From Mycolicibacterium tokaiense (GTDB lineage: Bacteria > Actinomycetota > Actinomycetes > Mycobacteriales > Mycobacteriaceae), in assembly GCF_010725885.1 (NCBI RefSeq), contig NZ_AP022600.1, positions 868,001 to 932,000 of the forward strand: a DNA stretch of 64,000 bases, given 5' to 3'. Below, one piece after another: positions 17,286 to 25,909 of this stretch; position 1 is the first letter of the stretch; each line of letters starts with the position of its first letter. Below the pieces are notes generated by a model. It was not told the origin of the DNA. It ran no database searches and worked only from the letters and a program-made list of their open reading frames with translations. Made by a program: the position numbers and the translations under genes.

Positions 17286-18251
17286 CTACGGCGCGGGAAT
17301 GTCGAGAACGAGCCTGTCGCCGGCACATCTGGACACGCAGATCAGCATCTGCCGATCGGCACGCTCGGCGTCACTGAGCAGGTCATCCCGGTGGTCCACC
17401 ACGCCGTCGAGCACCGTGGTCTGGCAGCTGCCGCACGTCCCCTCTTCGCAGGAGTACAGCACATCAGCACCGGCATCGAGCACCGCCTGCAGTACCGATT
17501 GCTTCTCACCCACTGCCAACACCGGGCCGTCGACTCCCAGCTGAACCTCGAAACCACTCGTCCCCTGGGGCACAGTTGGATTCATTTCCGGCGCGGCAGT
17601 GAACCGTTCGAATCGCAGCGGAGCCGCCCCCGCAGCGCAGACCGCGGCCTTCATGGCGTCGATCAGGGGGCCCGGTCCGCAGGTGTAGATCGCGACGTCC
17701 GGCCGGGCGGCAACCGCAGCTCGCACGATGCCCGGCACGTCCACCACGCCGCGCTCGTCATCCGGCCACAGCCGCACCCGGTCGGAATACATCTCCAGTT
17801 CGTCGCGGAACGGCATGCTCGCCCGGGTGCGCCCGCAGTACACCAGCTGCCAGTCCAGACCCAGAGCATCCACCGCCTCGACCATGGGAAGCAGCGGTGT
17901 GATGCCGATGCCGCCGGCCACAAAAAGGTAGGACTGTGCTCGCTCCAGCGCGAACCTGTTGCGCGGCTCGCTGATCGTCACCGTGGTGTCGGGCCGCAAC
18001 GCCTCGTGGACCTCTCGTGATCCGCCGCGCCCGTTCGGATCGACGCGTACCGCGATCTCGTAGTCGCGGGACGTCACAGGCCCGCACAGCGAATACTGCC
18101 GGCACTGCCCGGACGGCAACAGCACGTCGATGTGCGCGCCCGGTGTCCATGACGGCAGCGCGCCGTCCACTCCACTCAATGTCAGGCCGATGACGCCCTC
18201 GGCGCGCCTGATCCGGCGGGTGACGCGCGCCGACCGCAAACCTGTTGTCAC
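17286..18251 (-). CDS. Phthalate-dioxygenase-reductase-type oxygenase reductase
   Basis: A GTG at 18251, 8 nt after the oxygenase stop, gives 321 residues. The order of domains is flavin (RQYSLCGP, residues near 60), NAD binding (GGIGITPLLPM, TCGPGPLIDAM) and a C-terminal plant-type 2Fe-2S domain (CEEGTCGSC plus a later Cys). This layout is that of VanB/PDR-type reductases that feed electrons from NAD(P)H to a Rieske oxygenase. The adjoining oxygenase is the clear partner. Confidence 0.92.
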   Translation of the reverse strand: MTTGLRSARVTRRIRRAEGVIGLTLSGVDGALPSWTPGAHIDVLLPSGQCRQYSLCGPVTSRDYEIAVRVDPNGRGGSREVHEALRPDTTVTISEPRNRFALERAQSYLFVAGGIGITPLLPMVEAVDALGLDWQLVYCGRTRASMPFRDELEMYSDRVRLWPDDERGVVDVPGIVRAAVAARPDVAIYTCGPGPLIDAMKAAVCAAGAAPLRFERFTAAPEMNPTVPQGTSGFEVQLGVDGPVLAVGEKQSVLQAVLDAGADVLYSCEEGTCGSCQTTVLDGVVDHRDDLLSDAERADRQMLICVSRCAGDRLVLDIPAP

Positions 18252-18259
18252 CGTTGGCC

Positions 18260-19252
18260 TCAGGCGCCGTAGGGGCCGAACACCTCGACCTTTGCCAGCG
18301 CCGCGAGGCGCTGACGGTAGAGCAGGCTGGCCGCGTCCGGGACCTTGATGTGCAGCTCCTCGCGCAGCGACTCGGGCAGTTGCTCCGGACGCTGGCTCTC
18401 CACCACCGAGCGGTCCTGCTCCATGATGGTATTGGTGAAATCGCCGAACGTGCTGTCGGGTTCGTCCTGCGAGTGGTTTCGCACGATGAACACGAACAAT
18501 TCGGTGGTGTTCGACGTGCGCGGCAGGGTGAACTGCGTGATGATCGTTTCGCGACCGGTGCCGATCTCGATCTTCTTCAGGTGGATGGTGAACGGGACCA
18601 CCAGGGTGTACTCGTAGCGCACCTTCTGCGATCCGCCTGCGCCGTAGAGGTCGCTGGGCTCCTCCTGTTCGAGCCAGTAGTGCAGGCCGTTGTCGAGCTT
18701 CTCCACTGTGTACGGGGCGATCTCGGCATTGTCCTCGGTTCCGAGCAGCCCGTTGTGCACGTACGGGAAATGGGAGAAATCCATGAAGTTCTCCACCGCG
18801 CGGGCAGCGGATGTCTTCCACACCTCCCGGTAGGAGATGAACGACTTCCACCCCGGTCGATCGTAGATGTCACCGGGAAACAGGGGTATCTCATCACGCG
18901 GCTCGTCTGCAGCCACCCACACCAGTCCGTACTTCTCCTGCACCTGGTAGGCCGTCGCCCGAGCGGCATTCGGGATGGGTGCGTCGGCCGGCCGAGACGG
19001 AATGCGCACGCAGGCACCGCTGCGGCCGTACTGCCAACCGTGATAGGGACACACGAGGTTTCCGTTGCGGACCCACCCGAGAGACAGGGCCGCGCCGCGG
19101 TGGATGCACAGGTCGCGGAAGGCGGCCACACCGTTCTCGTCGCGGAACGCCACCACGAAGTCGTCGAGAAGGGTGAATCGGCGCGGCTGGTCGTCGATTT
19201 CGCCAACAGTGGCGATCGGGTGCCAAAAGCCCGCAAGGGCAGGTGCAGACAT
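18260..19252 (-). CDS. Rieske non-heme iron oxygenase, alpha subunit
   Basis: The 330-residue protein has the Rieske ligands Cys49/His51 (CIHRGAAL) and Cys68/His71 (CPYHGWQY). The mononuclear iron site lies in ENFMDFSHFPYVHNG (His161, His166, with bridging Asp158). With the PDR-type reductase it forms a two-component system of the kind that demethylates or hydroxylates aromatics and heterocycles (vanillate, phenoxybenzoate, caffeine N-demethylases). No beta subunit is present. The ATG follows ACGGAG. Its substrate is unknown but is likely the one imported by the island. Confidence 0.92.
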   Translation of the reverse strand: MSAPALAGFWHPIATVGEIDDQPRRFTLLDDFVVAFRDENGVAAFRDLCIHRGAALSLGWVRNGNLVCPYHGWQYGRSGACVRIPSRPADAPIPNAARATAYQVQEKYGLVWVAADEPRDEIPLFPGDIYDRPGWKSFISYREVWKTSAARAVENFMDFSHFPYVHNGLLGTEDNAEIAPYTVEKLDNGLHYWLEQEEPSDLYGAGGSQKVRYEYTLVVPFTIHLKKIEIGTGRETIITQFTLPRTSNTTELFVFIVRNHSQDEPDSTFGDFTNTIMEQDRSVVESQRPEQLPESLREELHIKVPDAASLLYRQRLAALAKVEVFGPYGA

Positions 19253-19662
19253 GGGAACTCCGTTCAGAGGAGGTGGATGGGGAGGAATGCCGAGGACGTC
19301 GCATCCCCTGCTATCAACCTCCAGTCACCGCCGTCCACCAGGCCGCGACGGAACAGCACGACAGCCGACACCGCTGTCTGTCGCATTGTTCCCACCTCCT
19401 ACGAAGGCGGCGGCCGCCGACCTCCAGACGTACTTCAATGGCTCTGAATCCTAGGACGCTGTGATCCGCGCCGCAACGGAACCACGTATGTGCCACTCGT
19501 TCGGCAGCTTTGACCAATACGTGACTGCCACCGCCGATGACTCTGGACCCGCGTTGGTTCAACTAAGGTGAAGCACACACGATCTCTCACCGCACCACCA
19601 ACCATGTTCAAACCGTTAGAAATTTGTTTGACTGAGCTGAAGTCAGTGCTAACCTTCCGTGC
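19253..19662. other. Divergent intergenic region between Rieske and bicupin genes
   Basis: This 410-bp gap holds no convincing gene. Its right end carries the bicupin promoter and an inverted repeat listed separately. The left end supplies the ribosome site for the oxygenase gene. The middle (about 19300-19600) shows nothing recognisable. Confidence 0.6.
19608..19655 (+). promoter_or_regulatory. Leaderless promoter of the bicupin gene with overlapping operator
   Basis: TTGACT (19628-19633) and TAACCT (19650-19655) are 16 bp apart, and the GTG start lies 7 nt after the -10, so the transcript should be leaderless. An inverted repeat TCAAAC-N12-GTTTGA (19608-19631) runs into the -35. A second short repeat, ACTGA-N7-TCAGT, lies between the two boxes. 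Repression by an XRE-cupin regulator is possible. Confidence 0.6.
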
Positions 19663-20517
19663 GTGACTGAGCAGCGGACGACGATGGCGGGGATGCGGGT
19701 CATCACCCGCGACGAGTGGGGACCCGACGCCGGCTTGATCCAGGGCGGATCCTGGCGCGAGATCGTCGGACCGGACGTCGGGGCCAAGTGCCGGGGGCTC
19801 TACGATCTGCAATTCACCGACGACGGCATCTCAGTGCCCCTCACCCACACGGTGGAGGCCGCCTATTACGTTGTCGCAGGCTCCGGTTCGGTCTACGCCG
19901 AGGGCGGTGACGACGATGCGCATCAGCTGACCGAAGGCTCGATGGTGCACGTCCGGCCGAACACGACGTACCGGTTGCGCGCCTCCGCGGGGACCCGGCT
20001 GGTGGGCGGCCCGTGCCCCGGTGACGCCCCGGTCAACGGCGCGACTGCGGTTCCTTCACCGGCATCGGACACCTGGCCGGAGATCTCGGTGCACCACCGC
20101 GACAACCCGGGCCTGCTGGTCCCGTTCATTTCCAACGACGCGCGCCTGGTGGTGTGGCTCGGTGTCGGTGCGGTGGCCGCCAACATGAACTACGTCGTCC
20201 TCGAGCCCGGCGAGCGCAATCGCGAACACGTCCACGCTTATTCCGAGGACACCATCCACATTCTCGAGGGCCGCGGAACAGCCGAGAACGTCACCACCGG
20301 CGAAAAATTCACCTTCGGCCCCGGCGACACCATCCACATCCAGATCGGTTTCTGGCACGCTGTCGCCGCCGACCTGGGCGAACGCGTCGTCAGCGTGGGC
20401 GGGCCCTGCCCGGCGGACGTCGACATGCTGCGTGCTGCCGGTGTGGACGTCGACGCCATCGTCCTGCCACCCGACGCGGCACTGCCGATCCATCCGGGCA
20501 GCCCGGCCCGGCCCTGA
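19663..20517 (+). CDS. Bicupin metalloprotein
   Basis: The 284-residue protein has two cupin domains (about 30-125 and 160-265). The second has a full metal site: PGERNREHVHAYSEDTIHILEG with two histidines and an acidic ligand, and a later FWH histidine. The first (LTHTVEAAYYVVAGSGSVYAEGG) has one clear histidine. Bicupins include ring-cleaving dioxygenases, ureidoglycine aminohydrolase and isomerases. The metal-ligand pattern here is the generic cupin one and does not settle which. It is divergent from the Rieske oxygenase, so a role in the same pathway is likely. Confidence 0.8.
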   Translation: MTEQRTTMAGMRVITRDEWGPDAGLIQGGSWREIVGPDVGAKCRGLYDLQFTDDGISVPLTHTVEAAYYVVAGSGSVYAEGGDDDAHQLTEGSMVHVRPNTTYRLRASAGTRLVGGPCPGDAPVNGATAVPSPASDTWPEISVHHRDNPGLLVPFISNDARLVVWLGVGAVAANMNYVVLEPGERNREHVHAYSEDTIHILEGRGTAENVTTGEKFTFGPGDTIHIQIGFWHAVAADLGERVVSVGGPCPADVDMLRAAGVDVDAIVLPPDAALPIHPGSPARP

Positions 20518-21114
20518 CGGGCCCCACGACGCGCCCCGGTCGTCTTCTCACCGCCGGCGAAACAGTCGCTCCGCGGGGATTCTGGCTACCGGAGCACCAC
20601 CGGTGCCAACTACAGTGCCATCGAATCAGCGACGCGATTCGCTACCGGCGACTCCCACAGGTCGATTCAGGCGCATTGCATCGGGCCGCCGAACACCGCC
20701 GCCGTAACGGCACAGCACCACGCGCAGCCGCCGACGATGACCCGAGCACGCGCGATACGTCGGCTCAGGCGGCAGACACCGGCATTTGGCGCACTCGGTC
20801 ATCGTTTGTGCAGGTTCGCTTCAGCGTGGATGAATGAAAGTACGTTGCCACTGAGCCACAGGGCCGTCGACGGGCTTTCTTTTTCCGCTCCGGGGCCTCC
20901 GAACCGGGCCTCAACAGAGTATTGCGATCTGGATCACAGTGGCCTAGTCTTTCAACACGTTTGAATTCTGGTGCAGTTCCACTTCGGAAGATTAACGCCG
21001 CTGTAACGCTTTCGTCCCCGCAATTTTCAATCACATTGTAGCCTCGGCCACAGCAACTGCGTCTGGAATCCCTCGGACAGCAAGTCCAGCCCCATCCCGT
21101 CACGGAGGTCATTG
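20518..21114 (+). other. Long intergenic region/leader before the ABC importer
   Basis: This 597-bp stretch has no supported gene. TTCAA-N5-TTGAA (20951-20965) is a small inverted repeat upstream of the importer, and GGAGG at 21104-21108 is its ribosome site. A CCGTCGACGG palindrome followed by a T-rich run near 20870-20890 is too short to call a terminator. No known riboswitch pattern was recognised. Confidence 0.45.
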
Positions 21115-22380
21115 ATGAAGCTGAAATCTGCCACCAAGGTCTTGGCGGCCGGAGCCGCCCTCGCTCTTGCACTGACCTCCTGCGCCGAGAACGGCGACCG
21201 CAGCGGCGGTGGCGACAGCGGCGGCGGCGATCAGGCCGGCGGAGAGATTGTTTTCGGCCAGCTGATCGGTGTCACCGGCAGCTACGCCCCGTTCACGCCC
21301 CCTGCCATCGCAGCAGCCAACATCGCCATCGAGGAGATCAACGCCGCGGGTGGGGTCATGGGCCGCGATGTGCGCCTGGTCACCGAGGACAACCGCTCCA
21401 CCGTGGACGGCGCCATCGCCGGCTTCTCGAAGCTCACCTCCGTCAGCAACGTATCGGTCCTCGGCAGCCTCGAATCCGACGGCCAGGTGGCACTTTTCGA
21501 CCAGATCGAGCAACGGCAGCTGCCCAACATCTGCTCGTCGTGCGGCACCACGTTCCTTGACAGCAAGGGCGGGAAGTTCTCCTTCCGCGTGGCCGCGTCG
21601 GACAGTGATGCCGGCATCATCGTCGCCCAGGTGGCCCGGGACGCCGGCGTGAAGAACCTCGCGATGATCGTGCAGAACACCGAAGGCGCCTCCGGGCCCG
21701 CCGAGGTCGCCACCGAGGCATTCGAGAAGACCGGTGGCTCGATCAACCGGGTCTCCATCGAACCCGGCGCCTCGTCGTACAACAGCGAGGTGGCCAAGGC
21801 GTTCGAGGGCAACCCGGACGCCCTCTACGTCGGCACGGGTGTGGAGGCGGGCATCCCGATCCTGCGGGAGATCGAGCGCCGCGGCTACGACAAGCCCATC
21901 TATGTGTCCCCCGACCTGATCACCCACGAGGTCGCCGCCCTGTCCAACGCCGACCAGCTGTCCGCGGCGCTCACGGCTTTCGACACCGCCAGCCCGGCCT
22001 ACAAGTCCTACGCCGAACGCTTCACCGCGGCCACCGGTGACCAGCCCGAGCCCGGTATGTACGACGCCAACAACTACGACCAGTACATCCTGTTCGCGCT
22101 CGCGATGGAGGCCGCGCAGAGCACCAGCGGTGCCGACGTCGCGGGCAAGATCATCGAGGTCGCCAGCGGGCCGGGTAAAGAGGTGTACTCCTTCCAAGAG
22201 GGCAAGGACGCCCTGGCCGCCGGCGAGGACATCAATTTCCAGGGTGCGTCGAGCACGTTGGACATGAACGAGTTCGGCAACCTCGAGTCGCCCCTGCTGG
22301 CCGTCCTCACCGTGCAGAACGGGGAGTGGACCCCGGGCGAGCAGATCGAGGTGGATCCGTCCCTGCGCTCCGAGGGGTGA
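21115..22380 (+). CDS. Branched-chain-amino-acid/amide-type ABC transporter substrate-binding lipoprotein
   Basis: The ATG at 21115 follows ACGGAGG by a normal distance. The signal peptide ends in the lipobox LTSC, so Cys24 is lipidated and the protein is tethered outside the membrane. The remaining 400 residues match the type I periplasmic-binding fold of LivK/UrtA/AmiC-like proteins (GVTGSYAPFTPPAIAAANIAIEEINAAGGVMGRDVRL). This family binds amino acids, urea, amides and aromatic acids. It heads a complete five-gene importer. Confidence 0.92.
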   Translation: MKLKSATKVLAAGAALALALTSCAENGDRSGGGDSGGGDQAGGEIVFGQLIGVTGSYAPFTPPAIAAANIAIEEINAAGGVMGRDVRLVTEDNRSTVDGAIAGFSKLTSVSNVSVLGSLESDGQVALFDQIEQRQLPNICSSCGTTFLDSKGGKFSFRVAASDSDAGIIVAQVARDAGVKNLAMIVQNTEGASGPAEVATEAFEKTGGSINRVSIEPGASSYNSEVAKAFEGNPDALYVGTGVEAGIPILREIERRGYDKPIYVSPDLITHEVAALSNADQLSAALTAFDTASPAYKSYAERFTAATGDQPEPGMYDANNYDQYILFALAMEAAQSTSGADVAGKIIEVASGPGKEVYSFQEGKDALAAGEDINFQGASSTLDMNEFGNLESPLLAVLTVQNGEWTPGEQIEVDPSLRSEG

Positions 22381-22391
22381 CACGTCGGGAC

Positions 22392-22414
22392 GGGGCGGCC
22401 GCAGCTGCCGCCCC
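22392..22414 (+). terminator. Intercistronic hairpin between binding protein and permease genes
   Basis: GGGGCGGC and GCCGCCCC form a perfect 8-bp stem around a 7-nt loop, 12 nt after the binding-protein stop. No T-run follows, so partial termination or 3'-end protection is more likely than full termination. It would raise binding-protein levels above those of the permease. Confidence 0.6.
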
Positions 22415-22453
22415 ACCCCTTCGGCTCTGCCCCCTTTCTGAAAGGCAACGTCT

Positions 22454-23314
22454 GTGAACAACCTGCTGTTCGGTCTCCTGACGGGCTGCATGCTGGCAGT
22501 CGCGACGTCGGGATTTGCCCTGCTGCGCAACACCGAACGCTTCCTGCACATCGCCCACGGCCAGTTCATGGCGCTGGGCGCTCTACTGGCCCTGGCCCTC
22601 GGCGAGATGGTCGGGGTGGTGGCCGGCATTGCCGGCGCCATCGTGCTCACGTCTGTGATCGCGGCGGCGTGCGGGCGGCTGCTCTTCGACCCGGTCAAGC
22701 ACCGCGGCGGCAACGTCCTGCTGTTCACCTCGGTGGGTCTGGCCTTTGTGACGTACGCGGTCATGATCGCCGTCTTCGGCACCGAACTGCGCGTCTTCGA
22801 CATCAACCTGGGCGCAGCTCGGCGCATCGGCCCCTTCGACGTGGCGCCGGGTGAGATCGTGCTGCTGCTGGTGGCCGCCGTGGTGATCGGCGGGCTGTGG
22901 CTGCTGCTGGGGCGTACCGGCGTCGGGCGAGACATCCGCGCGGTGGCATCGAACCGTGAACTGGCCCAGATCCGCGGCGTGGCCATCGGCCGGGTCAGCA
23001 CGACAGTGTGGCTGATCTCAGGTGCGCTGGCGGCAGTCGCCGGCATCATGACCGGCATCCTGGGATCGGTGTCCATCGAATCCGGCTGGGGCTACATTCT
23101 TCTCGTCCTGGCGGCAGCTGTGCTGGGTGGAACCGGCAACATCCTCGGCGTCATCGCCGCCGCCCTCGTGCTGGGCGTGGTGATGGACATGAGCGCGTTG
23201 GTCATCGACACCACCTACCGGCCGGTGGTCGCGTTCGCCATCCTGATCATCGTGCTGCTGATCCGCCCCCAGGGCCTCTTTTCCTTCCAGTCCCGTAAGG
23301 AGGCGGCAGCATGA
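22454..23314 (+). CDS. LivH-type ABC transporter permease
   Basis: The GTG start follows GAAAGG. The 286-residue protein has about eight membrane spans and the LivH features NTERFLHIAHGQFMALGA near the N-terminus and the coupling loop GVGRDIRAVASNRELAQIRGV near 155-175. It pairs with the LivM-type permease, whose gene overlaps its end by 4 nt. Confidence 0.92.
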   Translation: MNNLLFGLLTGCMLAVATSGFALLRNTERFLHIAHGQFMALGALLALALGEMVGVVAGIAGAIVLTSVIAAACGRLLFDPVKHRGGNVLLFTSVGLAFVTYAVMIAVFGTELRVFDINLGAARRIGPFDVAPGEIVLLLVAAVVIGGLWLLLGRTGVGRDIRAVASNRELAQIRGVAIGRVSTTVWLISGALAAVAGIMTGILGSVSIESGWGYILLVLAAAVLGGTGNILGVIAAALVLGVVMDMSALVIDTTYRPVVAFAILIIVLLIRPQGLFSFQSRKEAAA

Positions 23315-24330
23315 TCTCCATAGAATTCGTGGTCACCATCGCCACATTGGCGTTTGTGTTCGTCATGGCCGGCCAGCTGCTGAACCTGGAGGCCGGCTGG
23401 GGTGGCATGTGGGACCTGGGCATCGCCGGACTGATCGCCGTGGGTGCCTACTCCTACGTATTGCTCACCACCTCACCGGATTCCGCGGTGCCGGGGCTCG
23501 GCCTCCCGTTCTGGGCGGGCATGCTGGGATCTGCGGTCATCACTGCGCTGGTGGCGGTGTTGATCGGCTGGCCGGCACTGCGGTTGCGCGGTGAGTACTT
23601 CCTCATCACCACGTTCGCGTTCGCGGAGATCATCCGTCAGGTCATCATCATCCAGAAAGACCTGACCGGCGGAACCTTCGGTCTCACCTCGGTGGTCAAA
23701 CCGTTCGAGATGCAGTTCACCTATTCGGGCTACCCGTACGTCCGGCTGTTGATCGTCATCGCGATGGCAGCCGCGCTGTGGATGATCTGCTCGCGGATCG
23801 CCACCTCGTCCTACGGAGCCAGCCTGCGAGCCGCACGTGACAACGAACCACTGGCCATGGCGATGGGCAAGTCGATCAAGAGCCTGCGGCTGACCACCTA
23901 CGGCACCGTCGGCCTGCTGTGTGGGTTCCTCGTCGGACCCGCCTACGCATGGATCCTGGAAGCGCTTGTGCCATCGGCGTTCCGCTCCAATCTGACGTTC
24001 ACCATCTGGGCCGGTCTGGTGATCGGCGGGCTGGGCAGCCGCTTCGGCCCGATCGTCGGCGCCTTGCTGCTCACTGCGGTGAGCGAGATGGTGCGCCTGG
24101 TGGACGTGCCGCACGAGTACGCCAATCTGCACGCCGCGGCGCATCCCTTCCTGGTCGGAGTGCTCTTGATCGCGCTGCTGCGGTGGCGGCCCGACGGGCT
24201 GCTGTCCGAGAGCGGCACCTTCGCCCGGTTGCGTAGGCGCTACACCAGACCCACTCCTGCGGATACCGGCGCCGCCACACCCGCCCAGGAACGGGCCAAG
24301 GAAACGATTCTGAACGGGGACCGTGCATGA
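23311..24330 (+). CDS. LivM-type ABC transporter permease
   Basis: The 339-residue membrane protein carries the LivM hallmarks LRLRGEYFLITTFAFAEIIRQV and the loop SYGASLRAARDNEPLAMAMG. It forms the membrane pore with the LivH-type protein. The start overlaps the previous gene and its end overlaps the first ATPase gene, each by 4 nt. Confidence 0.92.
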   Translation: MISIEFVVTIATLAFVFVMAGQLLNLEAGWGGMWDLGIAGLIAVGAYSYVLLTTSPDSAVPGLGLPFWAGMLGSAVITALVAVLIGWPALRLRGEYFLITTFAFAEIIRQVIIIQKDLTGGTFGLTSVVKPFEMQFTYSGYPYVRLLIVIAMAAALWMICSRIATSSYGASLRAARDNEPLAMAMGKSIKSLRLTTYGTVGLLCGFLVGPAYAWILEALVPSAFRSNLTFTIWAGLVIGGLGSRFGPIVGALLLTAVSEMVRLVDVPHEYANLHAAAHPFLVGVLLIALLRWRPDGLLSESGTFARLRRRYTRPTPADTGAATPAQERAKETILNGDRA

Positions 24331-25115
24331 GCGCCACGCCCGCCGATCTCCAGGTGATCGGCGTCAACAAGACATTCGGCGGTGTGCGCGCCCTGCGCGA
24401 TGTCAACATCACCGTCTCGGGACACGAGATCACCGCGCTGATCGGCCCCAACGGCGCCGGCAAGACCACACTGTTCAACGTGATCTCGGGTTTCGGCACC
24501 CCGTACACCGGCAAGGTCACCTTCGGCGGGCGCGATCTCACCGGTCTCCCTGCGCACAAGGTGGCCCGGGCCGGACTGGTCCGGACCTTCCAGACCCCCA
24601 TCGGGTTCACGTCGATGACCGTGGTGGAGAACATCGCGCTGGCCACCGGCGGGTCCGAACTCGATTACCCCTGGACGCCATTTCTGCGTTGGAAGCAGGA
24701 CCGGCGCCGGCGGGCCGCGGCGTTCGACGCCGCGTGGGCACAACTGGAGCAGGCAGATGCCGCCGACCTCGGCGACCGCGCCATGGCCGACCTGTCGCCG
24801 GGCGACGCCAAGCTCGTCGAGATCCTGCGCCAACTCGCACTCGCACCGCAGATGCTGCTGCTCGACGAGCCGGCGGCCGCGATGACGGTCAACCAGATCG
24901 AGACCCTGGCCGCCATCATCCGCGACATCTCGGCGCGGGGCATCGGCGTACTGGTCATCGACCACAACCTCAGCTTCGTGCTCGGCCTGGCCGCACAGGT
25001 GCACGTGCTGGAACACGGAGCGGTGATCGCCTCGGGTACGCCCGATCAGATCGGAACCGATCCCGACGTCAAACGCATCTACCTCGGAGGAGCTGAAGAG
25101 TCAGATGTTGCTTGA
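24327..25115 (+). CDS. LivG-type ABC transporter ATPase
   Basis: The 262-residue ATPase has Walker A GPNGAGKT, the LivG-type FGGVRALRDVN opening, Walker B LLLDEPAAAM and the H-loop IDHN. The ABC signature reads LSPGDAKLVEI instead of the common LSGGQ, a change also seen in other LivG-like proteins. It powers the importer with the LivF-type subunit, whose gene overlaps its last 11 nt. Confidence 0.92.
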   Translation: MSATPADLQVIGVNKTFGGVRALRDVNITVSGHEITALIGPNGAGKTTLFNVISGFGTPYTGKVTFGGRDLTGLPAHKVARAGLVRTFQTPIGFTSMTVVENIALATGGSELDYPWTPFLRWKQDRRRRAAAFDAAWAQLEQADAADLGDRAMADLSPGDAKLVEILRQLALAPQMLLLDEPAAAMTVNQIETLAAIIRDISARGIGVLVIDHNLSFVLGLAAQVHVLEHGAVIASGTPDQIGTDPDVKRIYLGGAEESDVA

Positions 25116-25815
25116 ATCCAGCAGTCTCAGCACCGGTTACGGCCCACTGACGGTTGTCCGCGACGCCACCTTCACGGTGGCCGAGGGTGAGATCGTCGCC
25201 ATCGTGGGCCCCAACGGAGCGGGCAAGTCCTCGCTGATGAAGGCCATCGCACGCTCGCTGCCCCTGCACGGCGGATCACTCACCTTCAAGGGCAGCGACC
25301 TGGCCGCGGTCCCCCAGAACGCCATCGCAAAGCTCGGTATCGGCTACGTCCCACAGCAGGGCAACGTCTTTCCCGAGTTGTCCGTCGGCGAGAACCTCCA
25401 GGTGTCCTGCCGCGGCAGCCTGGCCGAGGGCAGGGCCGTCACCAAACAGGTGCTCACCCAGTTCCCCCGTCTGGGTGAACGCATCACCCAGGCGGCAGCC
25501 ACGCTGTCCGGCGGGGAACGTCAGATGCTGGCAATCGCCTGCGCGCTGGTGGGCTCGCCCGCGCTGCTGATGCTCGACGAGCCCACCACCGGCCTGGCGC
25601 CGCTGATCGTGCGGGAGCGCATCGCGGACATCCAGCGGCTGCGCGACCAGGGTGCCGGTGTGCTCTGGATCATCGAAGAACACCCCCGCATCTGCCTGCC
25701 CGCCGTCGACAAGGTGCACTTCATGTCCGACGGAACGCTCGGTCCCGCAACAGACGCCAAGGACCTGCTCGCCGAGGGAGCGCTGGAGGAACTCTTCTTC
25801 GGCGTCGCCCACTGA
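25105..25815 (+). CDS. LivF-type ABC transporter ATPase
   Basis: The 236-residue protein has Walker A GPNGAGKS, signature LSGGERQM and Walker B LLMLDEPTTGL. After the Walker B the expected catalytic EE and an H-loop-like position (IIEEHPRI) are present. GGAGG lies upstream inside the preceding gene. It completes the importer, whose cargo is presumably the substrate of the island. Confidence 0.92.
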   Translation: MLLESSSLSTGYGPLTVVRDATFTVAEGEIVAIVGPNGAGKSSLMKAIARSLPLHGGSLTFKGSDLAAVPQNAIAKLGIGYVPQQGNVFPELSVGENLQVSCRGSLAEGRAVTKQVLTQFPRLGERITQAAATLSGGERQMLAIACALVGSPALLMLDEPTTGLAPLIVRERIADIQRLRDQGAGVLWIIEEHPRICLPAVDKVHFMSDGTLGPATDAKDLLAEGALEELFFGVAH

Positions 25816-25819
25816 TCCG

Positions 25820-25870
25820 CCCGCGGGCCGGCGCGCTCCCCCGCATCCGCCGACCCGCGGGCACCCCTTT
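25820..25870 (+). terminator. Probable terminator after the ABC importer operon
   Basis: Two CCCGCGGG blocks (25820-25827 and 25854-25861) can pair across a GC-rich loop and are followed within a few bases by CCCCTTTTC. It starts just after the last ATPase stop at 25815. Stem geometry is loose, hence moderate confidence. Confidence 0.45.
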
Positions 25871-25909
25871 TCTGTTGCAGTGCAGTGATTTCCGATCCCG
25901 GGGAGGGAC

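Noticed and set aside
19663..20517. Ureidoglycine aminohydrolase
   Set aside because: Length and bicupin layout agree, but the metal site has the generic HxH cupin pattern and I cannot see the residues specific to that enzyme.
20865..20895. Terminator or riboswitch from CCGTCGACGG followed by a T-rich run
   Set aside because: The stem has only five pairs and no loop, and no known riboswitch core was found.
20737..20964. A 75-codon frame in the gap before the ABC importer
   Set aside because: It has no ribosome site, an unnatural composition and no recognisable feature.
25105..25115. Frameshift between the two ABC ATPase genes
   Set aside because: The 11-nt overlap is a normal coupled arrangement; both proteins are full length with complete motifs.
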